Notes: generated by a model from the letters alone, not told the origin. Shown: positions 11,021-20,513, counted from the stretch's first letter. The stretch: DNA of 64,000 bases from Gammaproteobacteria bacterium (GCA_029863005.1 JAOTWF010000006.1:1-64000), one strand, 5' to 3'. Made by a program: numbers and translations.

Positions 11021-11998
11021 TCAGGAAATGGTCTGGTAATAAATATTCTGCGGGTGATTGGCCTGAGCAAAGAAATACCAGCGCTCCGCCAGCAGTCCCA
11101 GGTACTGAATGACAAAGGCACTGGACAGCATCGGGACGCTGCGATCAACCATGCCGTTGAACAGCAGCACGAGCGGCACCGGAAATACCAGCACCAGGAA
11201 TACCCACTTGATCGAACGGAATAACCACGGTGCCGCACCGTGGAAGAAATCGCGCGTGTTGAACGATCCGCCCATGAAACCCTGGGACTTCTGCACGATG
11301 CGCGCGTGACGCACGCCGATCGCCGTCTGGATCGTGGACTTGTACTTGAGACGGCGGTTGCGGATGAGCGAGGCCGCGCGCGTCACCCAGACGGCAAGCG
11401 TGATGATCACGGTCCAGGCGCCAAAAAAGTAAACCAGGGCCGGCGCCTGGTACGCGGCATAGGCCGTCGCGAGCAGGAATCCCGAGGCCAGTCCGAATAG
11501 CGTGTAATTCACCACTGTCAGCCAACTCGCCCATTCCTGCAGAAATTTGATGCACGCGTAGATCATGCCGGTGCACAGAAACAGCAAGAACGCCAGCGCG
11601 ACCGCGGCAGCACCCACGACGAGCGCCAGGTCACCGTCTACGCTGGTGGCAAAGCCTAAATCTTTCAGCCGCAGATTGAGATGATGTACCACACCATAGA
11701 CAGCCACGGCACCCATCAGGGCCGGCAGCACAATGACTTCGCGCGACAGCCACGAGGTGCGCCAACGCGCCGCCGAGCGCCAGGCTCGCTCCGGGTGACC
11801 GAGGTGAAAGAACGACGCCACCAGTCCGCCGATTAGCAGTGCCAAGGCGATAGCGCTGCCCTGCACATAGAAATGGCTCGGCGGTACTGGCAGAAGCTCG
11901 ACAGTCGAGTAGACCTGCGCCGTATAGAGGGCCAGAAACAAGCCCTGGCCGGCGCCGATCAGCGTTGTCAGAAAGATGACCGAGAAGGCAGGATGCAT
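11021..11998 (-). CDS. soeC: Membrane anchor subunit of sulfite dehydrogenase (NrfD/DmsC type)
   Basis: A 325-residue integral membrane protein with eight to nine predicted helices, probably anchoring SoeAB to the inner membrane and passing electrons to quinone. It begins MHPAFSVIFLTTLIGAGQGL, a start typical of DmsC-type anchors, and has conserved HLGHPERAWR in the second loop. It follows soeB by 18 bases on the same strand. The three-gene order catalytic-FeS-anchor without a Tat signal fits SoeABC of purple sulfur bacteria better than DMSO reductase. The DmsC-family assignment is firm; the substrate is inferred from the whole operon. Confidence 0.82.
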   Translation of the reverse strand: MHPAFSVIFLTTLIGAGQGLFLALYTAQVYSTVELLPVPPSHFYVQGSAIALALLIGGLVASFFHLGHPERAWRSAARWRTSWLSREVIVLPALMGAVAVYGVVHHLNLRLKDLGFATSVDGDLALVVGAAAVALAFLLFLCTGMIYACIKFLQEWASWLTVVNYTLFGLASGFLLATAYAAYQAPALVYFFGAWTVIITLAVWVTRAASLIRNRRLKYKSTIQTAIGVRHARIVQKSQGFMGGSFNTRDFFHGAAPWLFRSIKWVFLVLVFPVPLVLLFNGMVDRSVPMLSSAFVIQYLGLLAERWYFFAQANHPQNIYYQTIS

Positions 11999-12016
11999 GC
12001 GTGGCTCCTAGATAGG

Positions 12017-12748
12017 CTACCAACTCGTGACGTCATCAAGCGACGGCTCATGCACATCCGGCTTGGGCCGAACACCCTCTTTCTTGAGAGGGTTGTCGGC
12101 ACGCATCAGCTCATCGTCGTGGATCTTGATGCGTGTCTTGCGGCGCGGCAGGTAATGGTTGGCCGGCTTGGTGCCCCACTCCGGCATGAGCGCATAACCC
12201 CCGTTCTCGCTGATCGCCACCGATACCTCGGAATCGGGATCGTGCACGTCACCGAACAGGCGCGCATTCGTCGGGCAGGCCATGACGCAAGCGGGCTTGC
12301 GCTCCGCCTGCGGCAATGACTTATCGTAAATGCGGTCGACGCACAGAGTGCATTTCTTCATGACTTTCTGGTGCTCGTCGATCTCGCGCACGCCATAGGG
12401 GCAGGCCCACGCGCAATATTTGCAGCCGATGCACTTGTCGTAATCGACCAGCACGATGCCGTCTTCCGGACGCTTGTAACTCGCCCCGGTGGGACACACC
12501 GGAACGCACGGCGGATCCTCGCAGTGCAGGCAGGACTTCGGGAAATGCACGGTTTCGGTATTCGGGAATTCCCCCACCTCAAAAGTCTGCACCCGATTGA
12601 AGAAGTTGCCGGTCGGATCTTCACCGTACGGACGGTCATCGGACATGTAGCCAGCCTCGCCCGAGGTGTTCCATTCCTTGCAGCTGGTGACACAGGCGTG
12701 GCAGCCGACACAAACATTGAGGTCGATGACTAAGGCGAGCTGGATCAT
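12017..12748 (-). CDS. soeB: Four-cluster ferredoxin subunit of sulfite dehydrogenase
   Basis: A 243-residue electron-transfer subunit of the DmsB/PhsB/SoeB type. Four [4Fe-4S] cysteine groups are visible: CVGCHACVTSC near residue 12, CLHCEDPPCVPVCP, CIGCKYCAWACP, and CTLC paired with CVMACP. It would carry electrons from the molybdenum site of SoeA to SoeC. No Tat or Sec signal is present, consistent with a cytoplasmic complex. The ATG lies one base after the soeA stop, so the two are co-translated. The C-terminal tail (from about residue 200) is charged and has no cluster ligands. Confidence 0.86.
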   Translation of the reverse strand: MIQLALVIDLNVCVGCHACVTSCKEWNTSGEAGYMSDDRPYGEDPTGNFFNRVQTFEVGEFPNTETVHFPKSCLHCEDPPCVPVCPTGASYKRPEDGIVLVDYDKCIGCKYCAWACPYGVREIDEHQKVMKKCTLCVDRIYDKSLPQAERKPACVMACPTNARLFGDVHDPDSEVSVAISENGGYALMPEWGTKPANHYLPRRKTRIKIHDDELMRADNPLKKEGVRPKPDVHEPSLDDVTSW

Positions 12749-12749
12749 G

Positions 12750-15629
12750 TCAGGTTCCCATGAGCTTGCCGGTCACATAGGCCAGCCAGTTTTTATGGCG
12801 TGTCGGTTCACCGGGCACCGGTGAAAGCGTGTCAAACTGCGGCGAGGAAACCTGTTCTTCGTCCGGACCGGCCTTGACCAGGCACACCCGTACGTCATAC
12901 CAGCCGGCCTGCCCGGTGACTGGATCGGAGTTGGAGAGATACTCGCCCTCCGGCTGCGGCGGGAGTTCCTCGGAGATCAGATGGTTGAGCAAAAAACCCT
13001 TACGCGCTTCGTTCGCGCGCGGTTCGAGATTCCACGCGCCGGGTTGCTTGCCGATGGCATTCCAGGTCCAGACTGTACCCGGCTCGGTGGCTTCACTGTA
13101 GCGGCACATGCCACGCACCTTGCCCCAAGGCGACTCTACCCACACCCAGTTGCCGTCGTCGATGCCCTCGGCAGCGGCGGTTTTTGGATTGACGAACAGG
13201 TAATTGTGCGTGTGAATCTGGCGTAGCCAGGCGTTCTGCGAATCCCAAGAGTGATACATGGCCATCGGCCTTTGTGTCACCGCATTGAGTGGATATTTCC
13301 GCTTATCGGTAAGCTGCGATTCAAGCGGTTCATAGTAAAACGGCAGCGGGTCGAAGTAGGTCTCGATGCGTCGGCGCAGATGCGCCGGCGGTTGCTTGCC
13401 CTGGGTCTTTCCCTGCGCGGCAAGACGGAACTGCTGCAGAATATCGGAATAGATATGGATCAGAATCGGCTCGGCGTAGCGCGTCAGACGGTGACGTTGC
13501 GCCCATTCGAGATAACCCTTGTTCCAGTTGCGCATGTATTGATAAGACTTGGGCAACACATGGTGGTAAAGGCAGTTGTTTTTGGCGTACATCTCCCACT
13601 GGTTCGGGTTGGGCTCGCCTTTCATGAATTTCTCGCCGCCCTTGCCGCGCCAGCCGGCGAGAAACCCAATGCCCGAGCCCGGCTCAATTTCATAGTTGAT
13701 GATGAAATCCGGGTAATTTTTAAACTTGCGCTGCCCGCGCGTATCGACGAATGCCGGGAATTTGAGACGCGAGCCGAGCTCGATCAGCACGTCCTGGAAT
13801 GGCTTGCACTCTCCCTTGGGCGGGACCACCGGAATGCGGACGGAATCCATCGGGCCGTCGAATTCGGATACCGGCCGATCGAGCATGCTCATGACGTCGT
13901 GCCGCTCCAGATAAGTAGTGTCCGGAAGCACGAGGTCAGCGTACGCCACCATTTCTGACTGGAATGCATCGCACACGACGATGAACGGAATTTTAAATTC
14001 TCCGTTCCCGTCCTTGTCGTTCAGCATTTTACGCACCTCGACCGTGTTCATGGTCGAGTTCCAGGCCATGTTGGCCATGAAGATCATCAGCGTATCGATC
14101 TTGTAGGGGTCACCGCGCCAGGCGTTGGTGATGACATTGTGCATCAGACCGTGCACCGACAGCGGGTACTCCCAGGAGAAGGCCTTGTCGATGCGCACCG
14201 GCGTGCCTTCCTTGTCGACGAACAAATCATCAGGATCGGCCGGCCAGCCGAGCGCCAAGCCGTCCAGCGGTTTGTTCGGTTGTACCGCTTCAGGACCCTT
14301 GGGGGTCTTGGCGCAGGGCGGGATCGGGCGCGGGAACGGTGCCTTGTGGCGAAAGCCACCCGGCCGATCAATGGTGCCGAGAATGCTCATTAATATAGAA
14401 AGCGCGCGGATGGTGTGAAAACCGTTGGAATGCGCGGCCAGCCCCCGCATGGCATGGAAGGCCACGGGGTTACCGGTCACGGTCTCATGGTCCTTGCCCC
14501 AGATGTCGGTCCAGGCGATCGGCAACTCGATTTTCTGGTCACGCGCCGTGACACCCATTTCATTTGCCAGCCGCCGTATGGTTTCCGCCGGGATACCGGT
14601 GATCTTGCTCGCCCACTCGGGCGTGTAATCCTTGACGCGATCCACCAACAGCTGGAATGACGGTTTTACCTTGGTTCCATCCGGCAATGCGAACTCGCCG
14701 AGCAGAAATGGGTCGACCCCTGGCGTGTGCGTGATCACGGCCTTGTTGCTTAGGCGGTCCCACCACAACTTGTTTTGCGGATCGAAACAGCCTTCCTCCT
14801 CCGGCACTTCGGCGCGCACGAACATGCCATGCTCGCTCGAATCCTTGGACATGTTCACCAGTTGTGCGGCATTGGTGTATTGCACCAGGAAATCGCGATC
14901 GTACAGGCCCTGCTTGATGAGCGTATGAATGAACGCGAGAAACAATGCGCCGTCAGTGCCAGGCTTGATCGGCACCCATTCATCCGCAATCGCCGAGTAG
15001 CCGGTGCGAACCGGGTTCACGGAGATGAACTTACCGCCGTTGCGCTTGAACTTGGAGATGGCGATCTTGAGCGGATTGGAGTGATGATCCTCAGCGGTGC
15101 CAATCATGACAAACAGCTTGGCGCGGTCGAGATCCGGCCCGCCGAATTCCCAGAACGAACCGCCGATGGTGTAGATCATGCCCGCGGCCATGTTGACCGA
15201 GCAGAAGCCGCCATGTGCCGCATAGTTGGGTGTTCCGAACTGCCGGGCAAACAGGCCGGTGAGCGCCTGCATCTGGTCGCGGCCAGTGAACAAAGCGAAT
15301 TTTTTCGGATCGGTGGCGCGGATATTCCCGAGACGCTCTTCCAGCAGGGCGAAGGCCTCATCCCAGGAAATTGCCTCGAAGGCGTTGGCACCACGCTCGG
15401 CTCCGGCCTTGCGCTTGAGCGGCCGGGTCAGGCGCGCGGGAGAATGCTGCTTCATGATGCCCGAGGCGCCCTTGGCGCAGATCACACCCTTATTGATGGG
15501 ATGATCGGGATTGCCTTCAAGGTAACGCACCTCGCCGTCCTTGAGCGTCACGCGGATCCCGCAGCGGCAGGCACACATGTAACAGGTCGTGTTCATGGTC
15601 TCGCGGCGGCCAGCAGAGGTTTGGGTCAT
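12750..15629 (-). CDS. soeA: Cytoplasmic molybdopterin oxidoreductase, sulfite dehydrogenase catalytic subunit
   Basis: A 959-residue member of the DMSO-reductase family, probably oxidising sulfite to sulfate on the cytoplasmic side. The N-terminal [4Fe-4S] site is C16-x2-C19-x3-C23-x27-C51, and C143 in GGFCSVN is the likely molybdenum ligand. The C-terminal molydopterin-dinucleotide-binding domain starts near residue 780 (YPLNAVTQRPMAMYHS). No twin-arginine signal is present from the ATG at 15629 or from the internal ATG at 15596 (MNTTCYMC), which argues against a periplasmic reductase. soeB and soeC follow directly. Thiosulfate or polysulfide reductase are alternatives, but those usually carry a Tat signal. 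Subfamily choice is inference from signal, operon and the neighbouring SQR-like gene. Confidence 0.82.
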   Translation of the reverse strand: MTQTSAGRRETMNTTCYMCACRCGIRVTLKDGEVRYLEGNPDHPINKGVICAKGASGIMKQHSPARLTRPLKRKAGAERGANAFEAISWDEAFALLEERLGNIRATDPKKFALFTGRDQMQALTGLFARQFGTPNYAAHGGFCSVNMAAGMIYTIGGSFWEFGGPDLDRAKLFVMIGTAEDHHSNPLKIAISKFKRNGGKFISVNPVRTGYSAIADEWVPIKPGTDGALFLAFIHTLIKQGLYDRDFLVQYTNAAQLVNMSKDSSEHGMFVRAEVPEEEGCFDPQNKLWWDRLSNKAVITHTPGVDPFLLGEFALPDGTKVKPSFQLLVDRVKDYTPEWASKITGIPAETIRRLANEMGVTARDQKIELPIAWTDIWGKDHETVTGNPVAFHAMRGLAAHSNGFHTIRALSILMSILGTIDRPGGFRHKAPFPRPIPPCAKTPKGPEAVQPNKPLDGLALGWPADPDDLFVDKEGTPVRIDKAFSWEYPLSVHGLMHNVITNAWRGDPYKIDTLMIFMANMAWNSTMNTVEVRKMLNDKDGNGEFKIPFIVVCDAFQSEMVAYADLVLPDTTYLERHDVMSMLDRPVSEFDGPMDSVRIPVVPPKGECKPFQDVLIELGSRLKFPAFVDTRGQRKFKNYPDFIINYEIEPGSGIGFLAGWRGKGGEKFMKGEPNPNQWEMYAKNNCLYHHVLPKSYQYMRNWNKGYLEWAQRHRLTRYAEPILIHIYSDILQQFRLAAQGKTQGKQPPAHLRRRIETYFDPLPFYYEPLESQLTDKRKYPLNAVTQRPMAMYHSWDSQNAWLRQIHTHNYLFVNPKTAAAEGIDDGNWVWVESPWGKVRGMCRYSEATEPGTVWTWNAIGKQPGAWNLEPRANEARKGFLLNHLISEELPPQPEGEYLSNSDPVTGQAGWYDVRVCLVKAGPDEEQVSSPQFDTLSPVPGEPTRHKNWLAYVTGKLMGT

Positions 15630-15859
15630 GTGAGAGGGGCAATCCAATAAGGTGGTCGGGCACAAGGATAGGAATGCCAACTACGATACTAAGCCCGGAC
15701 CCCATGCGCAATTAATAAAATTGAATGCGGCAATAAGACGGACGCGAATCCTTTTTTCAAATGGTGGTAAGGGGTCTGTTGGATGGGCTCACCGACGTGT
15801 CACGCGGATCCGGAGAAAATGGCGCGATGAAAAAGGGAATACGTCAACACGAAGAGAAT

Positions 15860-15936
15860 TGGTGGCTAGGGGCGGAATCGAACCGCCGACCTCAGCATTA
15901 TGAGTGCCGCGCTCTAACCGTCTGAGCTACCTAGCC
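15860..15936 (-). tRNA. tRNA-Met (anticodon CAT)
   Basis: The reverse strand gives a complete cloverleaf of 77 bases: acceptor GGCTAGG pairing with CCTAGCC, D-arm GCTCAG...GAGC, anticodon loop CTCATAA (CAT), T-arm GGCGGTTCGATTCCGCC, and encoded CCA. The GGCTA...TAGCC acceptor, the D-arm and the overall sequence resemble elongator tRNA-Met. A tRNA-Ile with a lysidine-modified CAT anticodon is less likely but cannot be excluded by eye. Confidence 0.9.
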
Positions 15937-16082
15937 AAAAAAACAGACCGCGCGGTGAGCGCGGCGGAGGGCGGATTTTAAGCCCTATACTGCTTCAAGC
16001 CAAGCGCGGGAAGATTTGGGCAAGAGAGATGCATGAATTCCCAACGCTCGCGGTCCGACGGCGCGTATTGACCGGCCACGGT

Positions 16083-17744
16083 TCAGTCTGCGAACAACCG
16101 CACCAGATCGCCGCGGGTGATGATTCCCTGGATGCGGCGCTCGTCGTTGATCACGATCAGTTGCTTGATCCGGTCTGTCTCCATGCGTTCGATGGCGGTC
16201 TCAAGCGTGTCCTCCGCGCGCAGCGTGATCGGATGAGACGTCATGAGATCGTCCACGATCGTGCCCATGGACTTTTTGCGGCGCGGATGATGCACGTCGA
16301 GCGCCGATAGAAAATCCGCTTCGGTGAGCATGCCAACGAGCCGCTCATCGACGTCCACGACCGGCAGTCCGCTCACATGGTATTTCGTCAGCAATGTAGC
16401 CGCCTCGGACAGCGGTCGCCCTTGCTGGATGGAAATGACCTTCTTGACCATGAAGTTTTTCACCGGCGTACTGTGCGCGCGTCGTACCTGCGCCGCGCGC
16501 GTGATGTCCTTGCCGAGAAAACTCATGTGCGCGGTCAGCAGTGGCATGCGCGACAGCCGTCCAGGCAGGAGCAGGTTCCAGTAGGCCCACTTGAACAGAA
16601 TCTTTCCCCAGTGATTGAGATAGCTTTCCTGCAGCAGTGAGAGCGGCCCGATCCAAGGCAACGGGAACTTCCCCGGGAGCGGTTCGACGTCGTAGTTGAA
16701 GTCGAGCAACATTGCCTTGTGATGCCCAGTTTCAACGAAGCAGTTGGCATGCCCGTCGAACGAGGCCAAGGGCTTGCGCCCGTCCATTTCCCGCAGCAGA
16801 TTTTCGACCAGCGTCTCAGCCTCGAAGTGCGCCACAGAGCCGGCCTTAGATGTGGCGACATTGGAATTGTCTCCGATGACGTAGACGTGCTCGTCCTTGC
16901 GGCTCTTGAGTGTGCGGGGATCGGTGAGCGCATAGCCGCTTTCGTCCGCGAGGCCGGCGTCGGTAAGCACCGACGGGCCGAGGTTGGGCGGGATCATACA
17001 CAGCAGATCGTAGCCTACACTTTTCCCTTCGAAGGAATGCAGGGTATTGGTTTGCGCATCCAACCGCTCGACGGTGAAATCGGTGACGATTTCGATTCCC
17101 TTGCGGCGAGCAACGTCGGTCAGGATTTCGCTCGCCACCGGCTTGGTGAAAGCGCCCGATAACGGTGTGACCAGCGTAATGCTGATCCGGTCGCGCCGGC
17201 CCAGACGCTGATAGTAATAGTCGGCCAGAAACACAAACTCGATCGGCGCCACCGGGCACTTGATGGGCATGTCGGCGATGTTGAGCACCAGCCGGCCACG
17301 ATCCAGGTCCGCCAGCGCCTGTTGCATGCGCAGTGCACCATCGACGGAATAAAAGGTGTGTGCGCCACCGCTGTCCATCGCGGTAGAAAGCCCGTCGATT
17401 TCCCCAGTGCCCAGACGGCAGCCTAGCGCCAGCACCAGCCAGTCGTATTCGAGCGTCTCGCCGCTGGTTTGCACCCGGCGCGCGGCAGTGTCGATTGACT
17501 CGACTTCGGCCTGGATGAATCGGGCGTTCCGCGGCAGTGGATCGCGGATCGGGCGTGTGATGTGTTCGCGGCGCTCATAGCCGTAAAGGCGGAACGGCAG
17601 AAACAACATGCCCGGCTGGTAGACGTGCTCAGTCGCGCGGTCCACGACAGTGATCGCCCACTCGTCGCGGGCCAGCTTGCTCGACAGCATGTTGGCAATG
17701 AGCGCGCCGGCAGTACCAGCACCGAGGATCAAGATTTTTTTCAT
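16083..17744 (-). CDS. Sulfide:quinone-oxidoreductase-like flavoprotein fused to a CBS-domain pair
   Basis: A 553-residue two-part protein. Residues 1-415 resemble SQR/flavocytochrome-c sulfide dehydrogenase flavoproteins: FAD-binding GAGTAGA near residue 8, GDNSNV near 293, and cysteines at 109, 163 (IKCPVAP), 249 and 335 (NCFVETG). Those at 163 and 335 match the usual SQR catalytic pair. A hydrophobic and aromatic stretch (about 358-400) could bind the membrane. Residues 427-553 form two CBS domains (VKNFMVKKVISI...; VDDLMTSHPITL...), usually adenosine-nucleotide sensors. The ATG at 17744 has GGAGGGG upstream; an ATG at 17765 lies before that site. It is downstream-strand neighbour of soeABC across tRNA-Met. 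SQR-type activity and CBS regulation of it are inferred. Confidence 0.8.
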   Translation of the reverse strand: MKKILILGAGTAGALIANMLSSKLARDEWAITVVDRATEHVYQPGMLFLPFRLYGYERREHITRPIRDPLPRNARFIQAEVESIDTAARRVQTSGETLEYDWLVLALGCRLGTGEIDGLSTAMDSGGAHTFYSVDGALRMQQALADLDRGRLVLNIADMPIKCPVAPIEFVFLADYYYQRLGRRDRISITLVTPLSGAFTKPVASEILTDVARRKGIEIVTDFTVERLDAQTNTLHSFEGKSVGYDLLCMIPPNLGPSVLTDAGLADESGYALTDPRTLKSRKDEHVYVIGDNSNVATSKAGSVAHFEAETLVENLLREMDGRKPLASFDGHANCFVETGHHKAMLLDFNYDVEPLPGKFPLPWIGPLSLLQESYLNHWGKILFKWAYWNLLLPGRLSRMPLLTAHMSFLGKDITRAAQVRRAHSTPVKNFMVKKVISIQQGRPLSEAATLLTKYHVSGLPVVDVDERLVGMLTEADFLSALDVHHPRRKKSMGTIVDDLMTSHPITLRAEDTLETAIERMETDRIKQLIVINDERRIQGIITRGDLVRLFAD

Positions 17745-17927
17745 GGGCAATCCCCTCCGCCTCATGGAGCAAGATATTTATGATACGCCCGAGCAATAAG
17801 GGAATTCCTGATACAGGTCAAATGCCGCGGCGCGCGCGCAGAAGACGCCACTAAACATCGATAATTATAAAATATATGCCCTTGCGATCATTGCGCCTTC
17901 ATAGCGAGTCCGCACGTATCGACACTT

Positions 17928-19019
17928 TTAAACATTGAAGCGGAAGTGCATGACATCGCCGTCGTGAACGACGTAATCCTTTCCTTCGAGACGCAGCTTC
18001 CCGGCTTCACGCGCACCGTGTTCGCCCCGGTAGTGGACGTAGTCTGCATAGGATACGGTTTCGGCACGGATGAACCCGCGTTCGAAATCGGTGTGGATCA
18101 CGCCCGCGGCCTGGGGCGCGTGTGCTCCCCGGCGTACGGTCCACGCCCGCACTTCCTTGGGGCCGGCGGTAAAAAACGTTTGCAGCCCGAGCAATTGGTA
18201 ACCACCGCGGATGACACGGTTCAAACCCGGTTCCTTGAGTCCCATGTCAGCCAGGAAGACCTGTTTTTCTTCAGCGTTCATGTCAGCCAGTTCCGCCTCG
18301 ATCCGGGCGCAAATCGGCACCACCACGGAATTCTCCGAAAGCGCGAGCTTTTCCACCTGATCGAGATAGGGATTGTGGCTGAATCCCTTTTCATTCACAT
18401 TGGCAATATACATGAGCGGCTTATCGGTCAGCAGGCACAGCGGTATTAACAGATTATGCTCTTCTTCACTCAACCCCATGCTACGCACCGGTTTGCCGCC
18501 GTTCAGATGCTGGTGCACACGGACAAGCAGCTCACGCAGCTTGATATCATCCTTGCTGCCGCTTTTGGCAGTCTTGTCGGTGCGCTTCACACCCTTGTCG
18601 ACGGCCTCCAGATCGGCGAGTGCGAGTTCGGTATTAATAGTTTCGATGTCCGTGAGCGGATTGATTTTTCCCGAGACGTGCACAATGTTCTCGTCCTCGA
18701 AACAGCGCACGACATGCGCAATCGCATCCACCTCGCGAATATGGGCAAGAAACTTGTTTCCAAGCCCCTCGCCTTTTGAGGCACCAGCCACCAGCCCCGC
18801 GATATCGACGAATTCAATCGTGGTCGGGAGAATTTTTTCAGGTTTGGCGATATCAGCGAGGGTTTGCAGGCGCGGGTCCGGCACCTCGACAATCCCGACA
18901 TTCGGATCGATCGTGCAGAACGGATAGTTCTCCGCTGCGATACCTGCCTTGGTCAGCGCGTTGAACAACGTGGATTTGCCGACGTTCGGCAGGCCGACAA
19001 TGCCGCATTTGAAACCCAT
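17928..19019 (-). CDS. ychF: Ribosome-binding ATPase YchF
   Basis: A 363-residue Obg-related P-loop ATPase that prefers ATP over GTP and binds ribosomes, with roles in stress responses. The P-loop GLPNVGKST is near residue 8, [20 protein letters not shown] is the G3 region, and the C-terminal TGS domain (about 280-363, [18 protein letters not shown]) is complete. In this family NVNE takes the place of the NKxD guanine-specificity motif. It follows pth by 13 bases, the standard pth-ychF pairing. Confidence 0.97.
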   Translation of the reverse strand: MGFKCGIVGLPNVGKSTLFNALTKAGIAAENYPFCTIDPNVGIVEVPDPRLQTLADIAKPEKILPTTIEFVDIAGLVAGASKGEGLGNKFLAHIREVDAIAHVVRCFEDENIVHVSGKINPLTDIETINTELALADLEAVDKGVKRTDKTAKSGSKDDIKLRELLVRVHQHLNGGKPVRSMGLSEEEHNLLIPLCLLTDKPLMYIANVNEKGFSHNPYLDQVEKLALSENSVVVPICARIEAELADMNAEEKQVFLADMGLKEPGLNRVIRGGYQLLGLQTFFTAGPKEVRAWTVRRGAHAPQAAGVIHTDFERGFIRAETVSYADYVHYRGEHGAREAGKLRLEGKDYVVHDGDVMHFRFNV

Positions 19020-19032
19020 CTTGAAATCCCGT

Positions 19033-19617
19033 TTAGGTGATATGCGTGTGCAGGCTGTTCATCACTTTTTGAAACTCGCCGTGCACAATCTCACCCAGAT
19101 GTGCCTTGCCATGACCGATGGCGGCATCGATCAATGTCTGCTCGGAAGGGGGAGCTTTTTTCAGAACATACGAAACCACCTGCGCGGCATTGCCCGGATG
19201 TCCGATCCCGAGGCGCAGACGGACGTAATCGGAAGTTCCCAGTTTTTCAGTGATGTCGGTAAGGCCGTTGTGTCCGCCGTCGCCGCCACCGACCTTCAGC
19301 CTGATAGTTCCCGGCGGAAGGTCCAGGTCATCGTGCACCACCAAGATTTCCGGCGGCGGTATTTTGTAGTAATGACTGAATTTCGATACCGCGTCGCCAC
19401 TGTGATTCATAAACGTCTGCGGTTCCAGCAGCCAGATTTCCCGGCCACTCAAGCTGATTTTCCCGGCGTTCGCCGTGAATCGGGATTCGGCACGCAACGC
19501 CACACCGGTGGCATCCCGCAGGACGTCAAGAAAACGGAACCCGGCATTGTGCCGGGTCTCCGCGTATTCCGCGCCCGGATTTCCCAGGCCGACGATGAGG
19601 GAAATCCCCTGCGCCAC
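19033..19617 (-). CDS. pth: Peptidyl-tRNA hydrolase
   Basis: A 194-residue enzyme that recycles peptidyl-tRNAs released from stalled ribosomes. It begins with the family signature [19 protein letters not shown]; the catalytic His is the one in TRHNAG. LMNHSG-type and HDDLDLPPG motifs (here [10 protein letters not shown] and [16 protein letters not shown]) are present, as is GGHNGL. The start is GTG with GGAGG six to seven bases upstream. It lies between rplY and ychF on the same strand. Confidence 0.97.
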   Translation of the reverse strand: MAQGISLIVGLGNPGAEYAETRHNAGFRFLDVLRDATGVALRAESRFTANAGKISLSGREIWLLEPQTFMNHSGDAVSKFSHYYKIPPPEILVVHDDLDLPPGTIRLKVGGGDGGHNGLTDITEKLGTSDYVRLRLGIGHPGNAAQVVSYVLKKAPPSEQTLIDAAIGHGKAHLGEIVHGEFQKVMNSLHTHIT

Positions 19618-19638
19618 GTTGTGCCTCCGCGATAGGGA

Positions 19639-20418
19639 TTACTTGCCTTCCTTCTTGGCTTCGGGTTTCTTGGCCTCCGGCTTCTTCGCATCCGCCTTGG
19701 GGGCTTCACCCTTTTTCGCTTCGCCAGGCTTGGCCTCGGCGACCTTGGCTTCGCCAGGCTTGGCCTCACCCTCGACCGGTGCGACTCCCGCCACGGCTTC
19801 GCCTTCCACCGGTGCGACGATCACCGGGGCTTCTTCCACCACCTTGATGACCGAGATGGCCGCCACCGCAAGGTTGTCGCCGCCGTGCGCCAGGCTCGTG
19901 ATCGCCACGCCATCCGGCAGCTTGATGTCCTTGAGATGAACTGACTCGTTGAGGTTTAAAGCCGACAAGTCCACGGTGAGGAATTCCGGCAGGTCCTTGG
20001 GCAGACAGGTGATGTCGATTTCATTCATGAGATGCGTCACGATGCCCCCCTCCAACTTCACGCCTGGGGCCACGTCGCCACCCACGAAGTGGATTGGCAC
20101 TTCCATGTGGATCTTCTCGGTGGCGCTGATGCGTTGCAAATCCACGTGCATCACGATGGGCTTGAAGGGATGCATGTGGAAATCACGCAGAATAGCCTGG
20201 TCGGTATCGCCCCCCACGTTCACTGTCAGAATCGAGGTGTGGAATTTTTCGTTCGCCAAGTGGCGCGCCATCAGATTATGGTCCAGCGCTACCGTCATAG
20301 GTTCTTTTCCCGCGCCATAGAGGACGGCGGGAACCTTACCACTACGGCGAAGGCGGCGGCTCGCACCCGTTCCTTTCGCTGAGCGTGGCTCGGCAGTCAA
20401 CTCAAATTTTGTGCTCAT
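19639..20418 (-). CDS. rplY: 50S ribosomal protein L25/general stress protein Ctc
   Basis: A 259-residue TL5/CTC-type L25 that binds 5S rRNA. Residues 1-95 form the L25 domain (KFELTAEPRSAKGTGASRRLRR) and about 95-190 the beta-barrel C-terminal domain found in long L25 proteins. Residues about 190-259 are an unusual low-complexity tail built from repeated Glu-Ala-Lys-Pro units (PVEGEA twice, EAKPGEA, KKPEA twice). Such tails occur in proteobacterial long L25 proteins but this one is long. It lies between prs and pth, the standard order. A strong hairpin (20446-20475) precedes it. Confidence 0.95.
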   Translation of the reverse strand: MSTKFELTAEPRSAKGTGASRRLRRSGKVPAVLYGAGKEPMTVALDHNLMARHLANEKFHTSILTVNVGGDTDQAILRDFHMHPFKPIVMHVDLQRISATEKIHMEVPIHFVGGDVAPGVKLEGGIVTHLMNEIDITCLPKDLPEFLTVDLSALNLNESVHLKDIKLPDGVAITSLAHGGDNLAVAAISVIKVVEEAPVIVAPVEGEAVAGVAPVEGEAKPGEAKVAEAKPGEAKKGEAPKADAKKPEAKKPEAKKEGK

Positions 20419-20445
20419 TGTCAGTCTCCAGATTAATTAAACAAT

Positions 20446-20475
20446 CCCTCCATTCCTGCGACCAGGCATGGAGGG
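20446..20475 (-). terminator. Hairpin between prs and rplY (possible weak terminator or attenuator)
   Basis: On the minus strand CCCTCCAT-CCTG pairs with CAGG-ATGGAGGG: 12 pairs with one internal mismatch and a 4-nt loop. It is followed by ATTGTTTAATT, which is T-rich but broken. It sits about 28 bases before the rplY start and 38 bases after the prs stop, so it may set the ratio of prs to rplY transcription. That role is inference. Confidence 0.5.
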
Positions 20476-20513
20476 CACAGAATGGCCCTGGGCCAAAGCC
20501 CGGTGCCGTAACA

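Noticed and set aside
14775-15650. 291-residue plus-strand frame opposite soeA
   Set aside because: It is antisense to a molybdoenzyme with complete motifs and has no recognisable domain.
15860-15936. CAT-anticodon tRNA as lysidine-modified tRNA-Ile
   Set aside because: The acceptor and arm sequences are closer to elongator tRNA-Met; kept as tRNA-Met with the alternative noted.
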